This document shows, in pieces, positions 9,495 through 17,637 of a DNA stretch of 64,000 nt. Every line of letters starts with the position of its first letter. Position 1 is the first letter of the stretch. Both the position numbers and the translations under genes were made by a program. The notes below the pieces were generated by a model. The model made no database searches. It saw only the letters and a program-made list of their open reading frames with translations, and was not told where the DNA came from. The stretch comes from a marine gamma proteobacterium HTCC2080 (GTDB lineage: Bacteria; Pseudomonadota; Gammaproteobacteria; Pseudomonadales; Halieaceae), in contig AAVV01000001.1 in NCBI GenBank assembly GCA_000169115.1, positions 372,001-436,000 of the forward strand, read 5' to 3'.

Positions 9495-10451
9495 TTACCG
9501 CCGAGTTACTTTGTTGGAGATGACGCCAATTTTTTCAATTTCGAGCTCTACAACGTCACCATCGTTTAAAAAGCGCAGGTGCTCTAAACCGCAGCCAAGA
9601 CCCACCGTGCCAGAGCCGATGACCTCACCGGGGTGAAGGGTTTCACTTTTGCTGATGTGGGCGATCATGTCTGAGAACTTCCAGTGAATGGTGCTGCTAT
9701 TGTTATCGCACCACGTTTCGCCATTAACCCGAGCTTGCATGCGCAGGTTATAAGGGTCATCGAGCTCGTCCTTGGTGACGATAACGGGTCCAAGAATAAT
9801 TGAGTCGTCGAAATCTTTACTTTTGGCTGGCCCTAACGGTCCGCCAGACTCTTGCATTTGTGTGTCTCTTGCCGAGAAGTCGTTGTAAATGGTGTATCCA
9901 AATATATGGTCTTCCGCGTTTGCCTTACTGATGTCTTTGCCTTTTTTGCCAATAATGCAGGCCAGCTCGAGTTCAAAATCCATAACGTCTGAATAGGCTG
10001 GCCACACCACGTCCTTTCCGCTTTGTGCTACGGAAAACCGGTTGGCCTTGTAGTAAAGGGGCTGCTGGTACCAGACTTCAGGCACAGTAAATCGACCACT
10101 GGCTTGCAGTTCCTGCTCAGCTTTAGCCGGATCATCTGCTGTCATGGCACTCAGTTTGATGGCGCTTTTGTACGAATTTTTCAAATGCTCTTCAAAACCC
10201 AAGCAGTCTCGAACTTGCGCGGGTAACGGCAGTGGTGCGAGCCAGTCCACCTGATCCGAAGGTATTGATGCAGAACTCGATGCAAGCATTGCATAGGCGC
10301 GATCAAGGGCGGGTTGGCCGGCCTCTATAAAGTGCTGCATGGAAGAAAAAGCGATGTCCTGAGGAGCAGCAACGCTTAGGTTGAAGACTCCAGTGTCAGT
10401 CAAAGCCCCTAGATATTCCGAATCCTGCTGTTTGAACGTGAGTAATTTCAT
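9495..10451 (-). CDS. Fumarylacetoacetate hydrolase (FAH) family protein
   Basis: The 318-residue protein has an FAH domain in its C-terminal two thirds. The metal-binding pattern is visible: FELELACIIGKKGKDI, then FGYTIYNDFSARDTQMQE, then GPAKSKDFDDSIILGP, and near the end HPGEVIGSGTVGLGCG. Family members hydrolyse or decarboxylate C-C bonds in acyl-pyruvates, 2-hydroxydienoates and related diketo acids. The start ATG follows AGGTGAG at about 8 bases. It is the first gene of a minus-strand unit (FAH, MFS transporter, alpha/beta hydrolase) whose promoter region carries the double TetR operator at 10533-10571. Family sure, reaction not. Confidence 0.88.
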   Translation of the reverse strand: MKLLTFKQQDSEYLGALTDTGVFNLSVAAPQDIAFSSMQHFIEAGQPALDRAYAMLASSSASIPSDQVDWLAPLPLPAQVRDCLGFEEHLKNSYKSAIKLSAMTADDPAKAEQELQASGRFTVPEVWYQQPLYYKANRFSVAQSGKDVVWPAYSDVMDFELELACIIGKKGKDISKANAEDHIFGYTIYNDFSARDTQMQESGGPLGPAKSKDFDDSIILGPVIVTKDELDDPYNLRMQARVNGETWCDNNSSTIHWKFSDMIAHISKSETLHPGEVIGSGTVGLGCGLEHLRFLNDGDVVELEIEKIGVISNKVTRR

Positions 10452-10532
10452 CGCTATATCTCACCTGTTTCAGGCAGCGTCCGATAAGTCGAACGGCCTT
10501 GCATGTGTCTTATTTTAAATTATTTGATCTTA

Positions 10533-10571
10533 AATGACCGACGGTCAGTATATAAATGACCGCAAGTCATT
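10533..10571. promoter_or_regulatory. Double palindromic operator, probably for the TetR at 14428-15096
   Basis: Two 13-base palindromes stand 22 bases apart: TGACCGACGGTCA (10535-10547) and the weaker TGACCGCAAGTCA (10557-10569), with TATATAA between them. The same arrangement, almost perfect, occurs in front of the TetR gene at 15162-15201. The site lies between the divergent FAH gene (start 10451) and DUF1330 gene (start 10676), so binding could control both. That this particular TetR binds here is inferred from the shared motif. Confidence 0.75.
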
Positions 10572-10675
10572 GCAACATTTGATTGTAAACACAGCGCAAG
10601 CTGGGAAGGTCGTTCAGGGGTTGTTTTCTTGCTTTGCGTCGCCGCTTGACCACACATAATTGGGAGTTAAATACG

Positions 10676-10969
10676 ATGTCCGTTTATATTATTGCTAGAT
10701 TTAAAATTCATGATCGTAGTGAATACGACACCTATTCAGCGGGTTTCGCAGAGGTTTTTAAAAAGTTCGATGGAAAGATGCTGAGTGTTGATGAGGACCC
10801 TATGGTTCTGGCGGGTGAGTGGAGCGATACAAGGTCGGTCATTATTGAGTTCCCATCGCAGGAATCTGCTTTGGCCTGGATGACTTCGGATGACTACCAA
10901 GCCATCGCTAAACACCGAGATGCTGGCAGTACAGCAAACTCCATCTTGGTAAAGGGTTTAGAGGCCTAA
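10676..10969 (+). CDS. DUF1330 family small protein
   Basis: The product has 97 residues. The start chosen is the ATG at 10676 (MSVYIIARFKI), which has GGGAG 9 bases upstream; a longer frame from 10634 lacks a ribosome binding site. The sequence follows the DUF1330 pattern: a ferredoxin-like alpha/beta fold with an opening MSVYIIARFKIHDRSEYDTY, a central GGxW-type region here reading AGEWSDTRSVIIEFPS, and an AxAWMTSDDYQAIAKHR stretch. Members are dimeric and often sit in catabolic clusters, but their reaction is not established. It is divergent from the FAH gene and shares the operator at 10533-10571 with it. Confidence 0.85.
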   Translation: MSVYIIARFKIHDRSEYDTYSAGFAEVFKKFDGKMLSVDEDPMVLAGEWSDTRSVIIEFPSQESALAWMTSDDYQAIAKHRDAGSTANSILVKGLEA

Positions 10970-11097
10970 AACTACCGAGAGCCTACATCAGGTGAAAAAC
11001 CTCAATGTGGGCTCTCGAGCAAAACAGGCACCTTCCGGGCACACGGAGAGTCTAGTGATTTATCTTACCCAGCTATGGGGCGGCAATCGGACGCTGG

Positions 11098-11685
11098 TTA
11101 TTCGTGCTTGCCTGCAACCCAGCCGTGTGCGGCAAGCTGGTCTGCTGCAAAGCTCTTGGGCGCATCTTCTAAGGTGGTTGCCATTGTGTCGTTCCAGCGG
11201 TTCAAAAATCCAAACATTGAAATAACGGCGACGACCTCTACGGCTTGCTTGTCATTAAAATGCACTGATAATTCAGCCATGTGCTGGGCTTCAACTGCAT
11301 TGGGTACCATGCCGGCATGCACTGCCACTCGCAGTGCCGCTTTCTCCTGATCAGAAAATAAGTCGCTGCTCTCAAACTCGAAGATTGCCTGTATTTTTTC
11401 CGCGCTGACCGCATTTTTTTGTGCTGACTTGGCGGTGTGGGCTTGGCAATAACGGCACCCCGCTGCGTTACTCACCGCAAAGGCAATCATTTGCTTAAGC
11501 CCGGGGTCTAATTCGCCGCCAGTCAAAATCGTCGCCCCAAGACCGCCAACAGCCTGTGAGAGCTCGGGCCAATGGGCCATGGTCATCATGGCTGTTGGCA
11601 GAAAACCCATGGAGGCTTCGACCATTTGCAGCATTGGGGCTAGGTCGGGTACGTCTTCGCGCTGCTTGGGTGTGATGTGTGTCAT
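11098..11685 (-). CDS. Carboxymuconolactone decarboxylase / AhpD-like protein
   Basis: The 195-residue protein has the AhpD-type redox motif CRYCQAHT in an all-helical domain (residues ~70-125), preceded by ELDPGLKQMIAFAVSNAAG, as in peroxidase-related CMD proteins. Such proteins reduce peroxides through the Cys pair and a nearby His, or act as small lyases; the Cys pair favours the redox type. The ATG follows AGGAT at about 5 bases. It is the last gene of the TetR, aldehyde dehydrogenase, MDR, AhpD unit, 23 bases after the MDR gene. It may protect the pathway from peroxide or work directly in it. Confidence 0.82.
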   Translation of the reverse strand: MTHITPKQREDVPDLAPMLQMVEASMGFLPTAMMTMAHWPELSQAVGGLGATILTGGELDPGLKQMIAFAVSNAAGCRYCQAHTAKSAQKNAVSAEKIQAIFEFESSDLFSDQEKAALRVAVHAGMVPNAVEAQHMAELSVHFNDKQAVEVVAVISMFGFLNRWNDTMATTLEDAPKSFAADQLAAHGWVAGKHE

Positions 11686-11708
11686 AGCTATCCTATTGAT
11701 TAATGTCG

Positions 11709-12719
11709 TTAGCTAATTTTGAGTAGCTGTTTGCCAAGATTTTGCCCAGTGTACAGGCGCTGCAAGGTGGCTGGGATATTGTCAAAGCCTTCCTGCAGGT
11801 CGACTTGATAAACCAAGTCCCCTGAAGCTACCCATGCCATTAAATCTTGAATAGCCTCCATGGCTCGTGGCATGTAATCCAAAATAACGAATCCTTCCAT
11901 GCGCGCCCGGTTAATCGTGAGGTTCGACAAGTTTGAGGGGCCCGGTATCGGAGCTGTCGCGTTGTAGCCAGAGATGCTCCCGCATAGAACAATCCGCGAG
12001 CGCAGATTAATGTGATCGATTGCCGCTTCAAGAATAGGTCCACCCACGTTATCGAAGAATACATCCCACTTGTCGGGGCAGTGATGGGCAATTTGTTCGC
12101 TGACATCTTCGTTCTTGTAGTCGATGACGGCGTCAAAGCCGGCGGTTTCTTCTAACCACCGACATTTATCGGGACCGCCAGCGATGCCAACAACACGGCA
12201 ACCTTTGATCTTCGCTATTTGACCGACAAAAGAACCGGTAGAGCCTGCAGCACCGGAAACTAAAACGGTGTCACCGGCTTTAGGTTGGCCAACATCTAGC
12301 AATCCAAAATAGGCCGTAAGCCCCGTGATGCCCAGCACTGACAACATCATTTCTGGCGATACCCCTGGGGGTAATTTAACCAAACCCATAGGCCCCTCAC
12401 CAGGAGCGGCAACCACGTAATCTTGCCAATACCCCGTCGTTTGCACGAGGTCACCCACTTGATAGTCGGCATGTCGCGAATCGACGACCTCACCCACAGA
12501 TGCTGCCCGCATAGGTGCGCCAATGGCCACTGGCGGCAGATAGGCCTTACGATCAACCATCCAGTTTCGCTGGGCAGGATCAAAAGATAGGAACAAATTT
12601 TTGACCAGCACCTCATTGTTTTTGGGTTCGGGAATAGGAGTTTCGGCGTACTCAAAATTATGCAGGCCAACCATGCCTGAAGGGCGTTCTGCGAGTAGCC
12701 ATTGGCGATTAATCGTCAT
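11709..12719 (-). CDS. Zinc-independent NADP-dependent MDR oxidoreductase (CurA / prostaglandin reductase type)
   Basis: The 336-residue medium-chain dehydrogenase/reductase has a Rossmann motif VLVSGAAGSTGSFVGQIAK near residue 152 and a later GIAGGPDKCRWL stretch, with Lys in the NADP-binding position. It lacks the zinc ligands of alcohol dehydrogenases. The N-terminal region (LLAERPSGMVG, LFLSFDPAQRNWM) matches the leukotriene B4 dehydrogenase/CurA group, which reduces the double bond of alpha,beta-unsaturated ketones and aldehydes. The ATG is preceded by GGAGC. In an operon with an aldehyde dehydrogenase, an enal or enone intermediate is a plausible substrate. Confidence 0.85.
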   Translation of the reverse strand: MTINRQWLLAERPSGMVGLHNFEYAETPIPEPKNNEVLVKNLFLSFDPAQRNWMVDRKAYLPPVAIGAPMRAASVGEVVDSRHADYQVGDLVQTTGYWQDYVVAAPGEGPMGLVKLPPGVSPEMMLSVLGITGLTAYFGLLDVGQPKAGDTVLVSGAAGSTGSFVGQIAKIKGCRVVGIAGGPDKCRWLEETAGFDAVIDYKNEDVSEQIAHHCPDKWDVFFDNVGGPILEAAIDHINLRSRIVLCGSISGYNATAPIPGPSNLSNLTINRARMEGFVILDYMPRAMEAIQDLMAWVASGDLVYQVDLQEGFDNIPATLQRLYTGQNLGKQLLKIS

Positions 12720-12893
12720 GATAATGCTCCAGATGTTTTGTTCATGTTTGCCTATCCTATTTGTGATGGCCGGCGATTTTTGGTCAAACGCTCTGCCGGT
12801 CGTCGATTGCAGTAAAAAACAATTGGGTCAATGTCACGACCGTTGAGCTCTGCCTTAATCGCGAGGCGCCCCCAAAATTCCCAAGCGTTTACA

Positions 12894-14354
12894 TTAGATT
12901 GCGCCAAGAATTTTGCGGATGTTCTTACGGAATTTTTCGCCAAAGGGCGGGCGTGCACCAATGATGGGTAGGACATCAATCATGGTTTGGCTGTAAATCG
13001 CCCGGGGGTGGCTTAGGGTCTTAAAGCCTTCGGGGCCGTGATACGCACCCATGCCCGAGGCACCGACACCTCCGAACGGCAGGTCCTCTTGCACGTAGTG
13101 CAGCGTAATATCATTGATACAAACACCACCGCTGGGGACGTGACTCAGTAAGTACTCTTGCTCACTTTTATCTTTGCCAAAATAGTACATGGCGAGGGGG
13201 TTGCGGCGAGGTTCAACCTGATCCGGAACTTCCGTGATGTCGCCATAGGACATAATCGGAAGAATCGGGCCAAAAATTTCCTCATGCATCACCAGCATGT
13301 CTTCATTGACGTTCTGTAATATGTGCAGGGGCATACGGCGGTTGTCCTCTGACGCCCGGGTCTGGTCAGCACCAACAATCGTAAGCTTGGCCCCTTTGGC
13401 CACTGCGTCATCAATGTAGTTTTGCAATCTAGCAAAGTGTCTTTCGTTGATTACACCCGCGTAGTCTTCATTTTCGGTGACGTTTGGATACATTGACTGC
13501 GCCTCATGAATTACCCGAGCAACCAGCTGCTCTTCGAGTTCCCGTGGCACAAGAACGTAGTCGGGGGACAGACATAACTGGCCGCCATTCAAAAACTTAC
13601 TGAATGTCAGGCGAGTTCCTGCAAGCTCAAGGTTTGCGCTGCGGCCAATAATGACGGGTGACTTACCGCCAAGCTCGAGCGTAACTGGCACCAGATTTTT
13701 TGACGCGGCTTGCATGATCTGTGCGCCCACTCGAGTAGATCCTGTGAAGAGAAGGTGGTCGAAGGGTAGCTCCGCAAATTTCTGACTAATTTCTGCCCCC
13801 CCAGTAACAACTGCGACCTCATCTTTTGAGAAATATTTGGGAACAACCTCGGCAAACAAGGCCGCTGTCTCAGGAACAAATTCCGAGGGTTTCAGTAATG
13901 CTCGGTTACCAGCCGCTAGCGCACTGGTCAAAGGGGCTACGGTTAAGCCGAAGGGGAGGTTCCAGGGAGAAATGATGCCAACAACACCTTTTGGAAAGTG
14001 CCTGACCTGACCTTTTCCTCCCAAAAAATTCATGGGTTTGTTGGTTTTTCGCTTTTCAGGCTTCATCCATTCTTTTAGGTGCTTAATGGAATAGTCGATA
14101 GCTTCTACTTTTGAACCGAACTCTGAGAACAAACTAAATTCATAAGACCGTGCACCGTTGAACTCGCGTTTGGTCGTGTTGGCGAACTCCACTTTGTTTT
14201 CCAAGATCAGCGCTTTGAGTCGCTTTAGGCGGTCAATTCGTGTGGCATAGGTGACCTCACCTTCAGCACGGAACTTGCTTCGTTGTAGTTTGATCAATGC
14301 GTCTAGATCTTGTGTATCGAATCCGGTGAGGTTCTGGTGTTCTGCTGCGCCCAT
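12894..14354 (-). CDS. Aldehyde dehydrogenase, coniferyl-aldehyde-dehydrogenase-like
   Basis: The 486-residue ALDH superfamily enzyme oxidises an aldehyde to its acid with NAD(P). Visible motifs are GIISPWNLPFGLTVAPL (cofactor and catalytic Asn), LLFTGSTRVG, LELGGKSPVIIG (general base Glu), GGQLCLSPDYVLVP (catalytic Cys) and EEIFGPILPIM. It lacks the C-terminal extension of tetrameric ALDHs and ends in a basic tail, as in class 3 and coniferyl aldehyde dehydrogenases. The ATG has GGAGA upstream. It is the first enzyme gene after tetR on the minus strand (73-base gap). Confidence 0.9.
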   Translation of the reverse strand: MGAAEHQNLTGFDTQDLDALIKLQRSKFRAEGEVTYATRIDRLKRLKALILENKVEFANTTKREFNGARSYEFSLFSEFGSKVEAIDYSIKHLKEWMKPEKRKTNKPMNFLGGKGQVRHFPKGVVGIISPWNLPFGLTVAPLTSALAAGNRALLKPSEFVPETAALFAEVVPKYFSKDEVAVVTGGAEISQKFAELPFDHLLFTGSTRVGAQIMQAASKNLVPVTLELGGKSPVIIGRSANLELAGTRLTFSKFLNGGQLCLSPDYVLVPRELEEQLVARVIHEAQSMYPNVTENEDYAGVINERHFARLQNYIDDAVAKGAKLTIVGADQTRASEDNRRMPLHILQNVNEDMLVMHEEIFGPILPIMSYGDITEVPDQVEPRRNPLAMYYFGKDKSEQEYLLSHVPSGGVCINDITLHYVQEDLPFGGVGASGMGAYHGPEGFKTLSHPRAIYSQTMIDVLPIIGARPPFGEKFRKNIRKILGAI

Positions 14355-14427
14355 GGTTTTCTCCGAGGTTGATCTGTCTATTTTTTGTTGAGTAATTCGT
14401 TTTGATTTACCTGCGACTTTGATTCGA

Positions 14428-15096
14428 TTAGACGCCGGACATGTCCTCTGCGCGTATGCCTTCTATGATGCGCGCTGCGTTTTTGATGAAGAGCGGCTCT
14501 GACGAAAAGCTGGTAATCAGGTACTGAACATCCGCAGGCAGGTCTTCGTCATCGAGTGCCGGGCTCTGGTCGGTTTGCGTCGCCCCGATTAGAAGTACGC
14601 CCATCGTTTTGACGACCTCTGTTGCTTGTGCAGTGCTTAATCTGAGTGCGGTGGACGTGCCTGCTGCAACGGCCTCTACCTGATTTATGAATACGCGCTT
14701 CGATTCAATGAGCCGGGGAATGGCAACGTTGTGCTCAATGACATGTTCGAGTCTGATGAGTAAAGGTAAAAAGACGCCATCGGCTTGAGTCGTTTTGTAG
14801 AGCGACTGGGCATATGTCTTACTGGTCATCGTGTCGGATAAGGAGCCGATAAAAATTTGGCTCCATCGGACCAAGCTTTGCTCATAAAGGGTCAAAAAAA
14901 GTTCTTCTCTCGTGTTGAAGTAGAGGTAGAGCGTGCCTTTGGCAACGCCAGACTTCTTGGCGAGCTGAGCCATAGAGAAAGCCTCATAGCCGACCTCTTT
15001 GAAATACACTTCAGCCGTTTCCAGCACGGCGTGACGCCGCAGCGCTTTTTGTTCGCTGCTTCGCGCTCTCTGATTTATAGCAACGACTGAATTCAT
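14428..15096 (-). CDS. TetR family transcriptional repressor
   Basis: The 222-residue protein has an N-terminal TetR helix-turn-helix at residues ~20-66: AVLETAEVYFKEVGYEAFSM, AQLAKKSGVAKGTLYLYFNT and REELF. The C-terminal ligand domain is unlike anything I can name. It begins a minus-strand unit with the ALDH, MDR and AhpD-like genes. A 40-base dyad 66 bases upstream of its start repeats the operator in front of the FAH/DUF1330 pair, so it probably represses its own operon and the FAH operon, with relief by a pathway metabolite. That regulon is inferred from the matching sites. Confidence 0.9.
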   Translation of the reverse strand: MNSVVAINQRARSSEQKALRRHAVLETAEVYFKEVGYEAFSMAQLAKKSGVAKGTLYLYFNTREELFLTLYEQSLVRWSQIFIGSLSDTMTSKTYAQSLYKTTQADGVFLPLLIRLEHVIEHNVAIPRLIESKRVFINQVEAVAAGTSTALRLSTAQATEVVKTMGVLLIGATQTDQSPALDDEDLPADVQYLITSFSSEPLFIKNAARIIEGIRAEDMSGV

Positions 15097-15161
15097 GAGT
15101 GTCTCTACCCTGCGGTTTCTGGGGTTGCGGTGCCAACCTCGATGCGAGCTTCAAAATGTTA

Positions 15162-15201
15162 AATGACCGATGGTCAACTATATAGCTGACCATCGGTCAT
15201 T
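15162..15201. promoter_or_regulatory. 40-base double palindrome, probable TetR operator
   Basis: TGACCGATGGTCA (15164-15176) and TGACCATCGGTCA (15187-15199) are reverse complements of each other and each is nearly palindromic. The whole block from AATGACC to GGTCATT is one dyad with a single mismatched pair (15177/15186) and CTATATAG at its centre. It stands 66 bases upstream of the tetR start and ~330 bases upstream of the DUF3604 gene on the other strand. A TATATA core lying between the half-operators suggests a -10 element that would be covered by the repressor. Confidence 0.8.
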
Positions 15202-15528
15202 ACAACCCTAGGTGAGGTTTCTGACTTGGCTGCGCTGATGAAAGGGGACATCTATGGCCCACCGGAAGGCGCGAGCAGCGGGCAGGGTGTGAGAGTGGCG
15301 CTATCTCAGGCATTGAGCTGCAAACGGCCGAAATAGAAAATCTATGTGTATATGCGTAAAACCTTACTCTAGCGATTCACAGTTGTCGGCACACGCTGTG
15401 CAAAAGGCGACACTTTGGGCCTAAAAGCCGGCTCCAACAGAATTTGAGATTAAACTGGCCACACATTGACTTTTTGGTCTGAGTGGTGGGAGAAGTCTTC
15501 ACAGATAATTGAGCACAGGTTAAAACTG
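15202..15528. other. Upstream region of the DUF3604 gene
   Basis: About 330 bases lie between the operator and the preferred DUF3604 start. No terminator or second operator is seen. The exact start of the DUF3604 gene is uncertain, so part of this stretch (from 15466) may be translated. Confidence 0.35.
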
Positions 15529-17481
15529 ATGATATACGCGAATAGAGAGACACTAGTGAGAGTGATAGGCCGCGCATTGTGGCCGACCTTCGTAGCGTGC
15601 AGCTTAGTCTTCAGCGTGTTCACGAACGCGACTGGCGAGCACAGTGACGCGCCGCCAACCCTGCCCGACCCCAGAACTACTTACTCACCCTACCTGCAAG
15701 ACGCCTTTCCGAACCAAGTGTTCTTTGGCGATACCCACCTGCACACGGCTTACTCTGCGGATGCGGGGTTTTTTCTCAACCGCCTCACACCCGATGATTC
15801 TTTTCGGTGGGCGAGAGGAGAGACGGTTACCTCGTCTACCGGTGTCCCCTCAAAGATTGTTCGCCCCCTAGATTTTCTAGTGGTGAGTGATCATGCCGAG
15901 ACCTTTGGGCTTGCCATTGCGATTCAGGAGAACCACCCCTCCTTGCTTAAAACCGCATGGGGTCGAAAATTACTCGAACTCGCTGAACCTGATACACCTC
16001 AGGCGTGGGGAGAGGTTTACATTTACTGGGCGCAAGCCTTTATTGGTGAGGACGGGCCACCTGAAATGGATCTGTCTTTTATGGAGGATATGTGGGACAA
16101 CGCAACCGCATCGGCCGAGCGTTACAACAGCCCAGGCTTGTTTACCGCTTTTATTGGTTACGAATGGACTTCCGGACCCGCGGGTAACAATCTGCATCGT
16201 GTCGTGGTTTACCGAGGCGACAAAGAAGAGGCAGATCAGGTCGTACCCTTTAGCGCGCTGGAAAGTTCAGATCCAGAGCGGCTCTGGGACTGGATGGAGG
16301 CTTATGAAGCCAGCACCGATGGTCGGGTGTTAGCTATTGCGCATAACGGAAACCTTTCCAATGGCCTCATGTTTGACGATGTGACGTTAACCGATCGTGA
16401 GCCGCTCGATGAGGATTATGCAAAAAGGCGTCAGGCGTGGGAGCCGCTCTACGAGGTAACTCAGATGAAGGGAGATGGTGAGGCCCACCCCAGTTTGAGC
16501 CCTGACGATGAGTTCGCTGACTATTTCACTTGGGATGTCGGCAGTTTTGGCCCGCAATTGAAGACGCCGGATATGTTGCCCAAAGAGTATGCGCGAGCAG
16601 CTCTCAAGCGCGGCATGCTCTATGAAAAATCCCTTGGTACGAATCCCTTTAAGTTTGGCATGATTGGCTCTACTGACTCCCATACTTCGCTTTCCACCAC
16701 CGACGAAGCCAATTTTTTTGGAAAGATTGCGGCGGTTGAGCCCACGGCCGACCCGATCCGCTTTGACGAGATCATCACCGGGCGTCTGACCCCTGATGAC
16801 CCTACCGATGACCAAACCCATGAACAGGCCTTGGCCGCTGGTTTGGCCGGCGTTTGGGCTAGAGATAACACGCGAGAAGCACTATGGGATGCGATGAAAC
16901 GCAAGGAAGTTTTTGCAACGACCGGAACCCGCATGCGAGTGAGAGTGTTTGGTGGCTTTAACTATGTGGAAGAGGATTTGTACCGAAGTGACTTTGCCCG
17001 CTATGGATATGCCAATGGTGTGCCCATGGGCGGTGATCTTACTGCCGCCGCCGATGGCAAGGCACCGGCCCTCCTCATCGCGGTTTTGAGAGATCCCGAT
17101 GGCGCAAATCTTGATCGAATTCAGGTGGTCAAGGGTTGGACCAACGACGATGGCTCAGCGGCAGAGCAGGTCTATGATGTGAGCTGGTCAGGTGATCGGC
17201 AAAAAAATGCCGATGGCAAGGTGCCAGGGGTGGGTAATACCGTGGATATTGAAACGGCGTCTTACTCCAACAGTATTGGCGCCCCGATTTTGAGCGGCTA
17301 CTGGAAAGACCCTGACTTTGATCCAGACCAGCATGCCTTTTACTACGTGCGTGTACTCGAGATCCCGACACCAAACTGGACGACTTATGACCATGTCTAC
17401 CTTGGCGTCGATTTAGCGAAAAAAGCGGTGCCATCTCAACAGGAGCGTGCCTACACGTCTCCTATTTGGTATACCCCTTAG
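15529..17481 (+). CDS. DUF3604 family secreted/periplasmic protein (PHP-like metal site)
   Basis: The frame is open from ATG 15466 (671 residues). ATG 15529 (650 residues) is preferred because it places a hydrophobic signal segment (ALWPTFVACSLVFSVFTNA) close to the start; GTG 15556 is a third option. The mature part begins with NQVFFGDTHLHTAYSADAG, a PHP-type metal-binding HxH motif. Further His/Asp clusters follow (VVSDHAETFG, IAHNGNLSNG, GSTDSHTSLS), all typical of DUF3604 and of a metal-dependent hydrolase. No substrate is established for the family to my knowledge. It is on the opposite strand to the TetR unit and may belong to the same catabolic programme. Confidence 0.85.
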   Translation: MIYANRETLVRVIGRALWPTFVACSLVFSVFTNATGEHSDAPPTLPDPRTTYSPYLQDAFPNQVFFGDTHLHTAYSADAGFFLNRLTPDDSFRWARGETVTSSTGVPSKIVRPLDFLVVSDHAETFGLAIAIQENHPSLLKTAWGRKLLELAEPDTPQAWGEVYIYWAQAFIGEDGPPEMDLSFMEDMWDNATASAERYNSPGLFTAFIGYEWTSGPAGNNLHRVVVYRGDKEEADQVVPFSALESSDPERLWDWMEAYEASTDGRVLAIAHNGNLSNGLMFDDVTLTDREPLDEDYAKRRQAWEPLYEVTQMKGDGEAHPSLSPDDEFADYFTWDVGSFGPQLKTPDMLPKEYARAALKRGMLYEKSLGTNPFKFGMIGSTDSHTSLSTTDEANFFGKIAAVEPTADPIRFDEIITGRLTPDDPTDDQTHEQALAAGLAGVWARDNTREALWDAMKRKEVFATTGTRMRVRVFGGFNYVEEDLYRSDFARYGYANGVPMGGDLTAAADGKAPALLIAVLRDPDGANLDRIQVVKGWTNDDGSAAEQVYDVSWSGDRQKNADGKVPGVGNTVDIETASYSNSIGAPILSGYWKDPDFDPDQHAFYYVRVLEIPTPNWTTYDHVYLGVDLAKKAVPSQQERAYTSPIWYTP

Positions 17482-17637
17482 GCTGATGTAATTGCCCCAT
17501 ACTAGGCATCCGCGTCTAAAAGAAAGTAAACGACGCTGGTAACCTTAGCTCCAGCGACATGGGAGCGACGCGCTAATCGAATTTGGGCGGGTAGTGAAAC
17601 CCGTCCTGCAGCGCAAAAGGGCACTTGGGGATAATAG

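Noticed and set aside
11098-11225. Overlapping plus-strand frames opposite the AhpD-like gene
   Set aside because: Shadows of the minus-strand coding sequence, without independent start signals.
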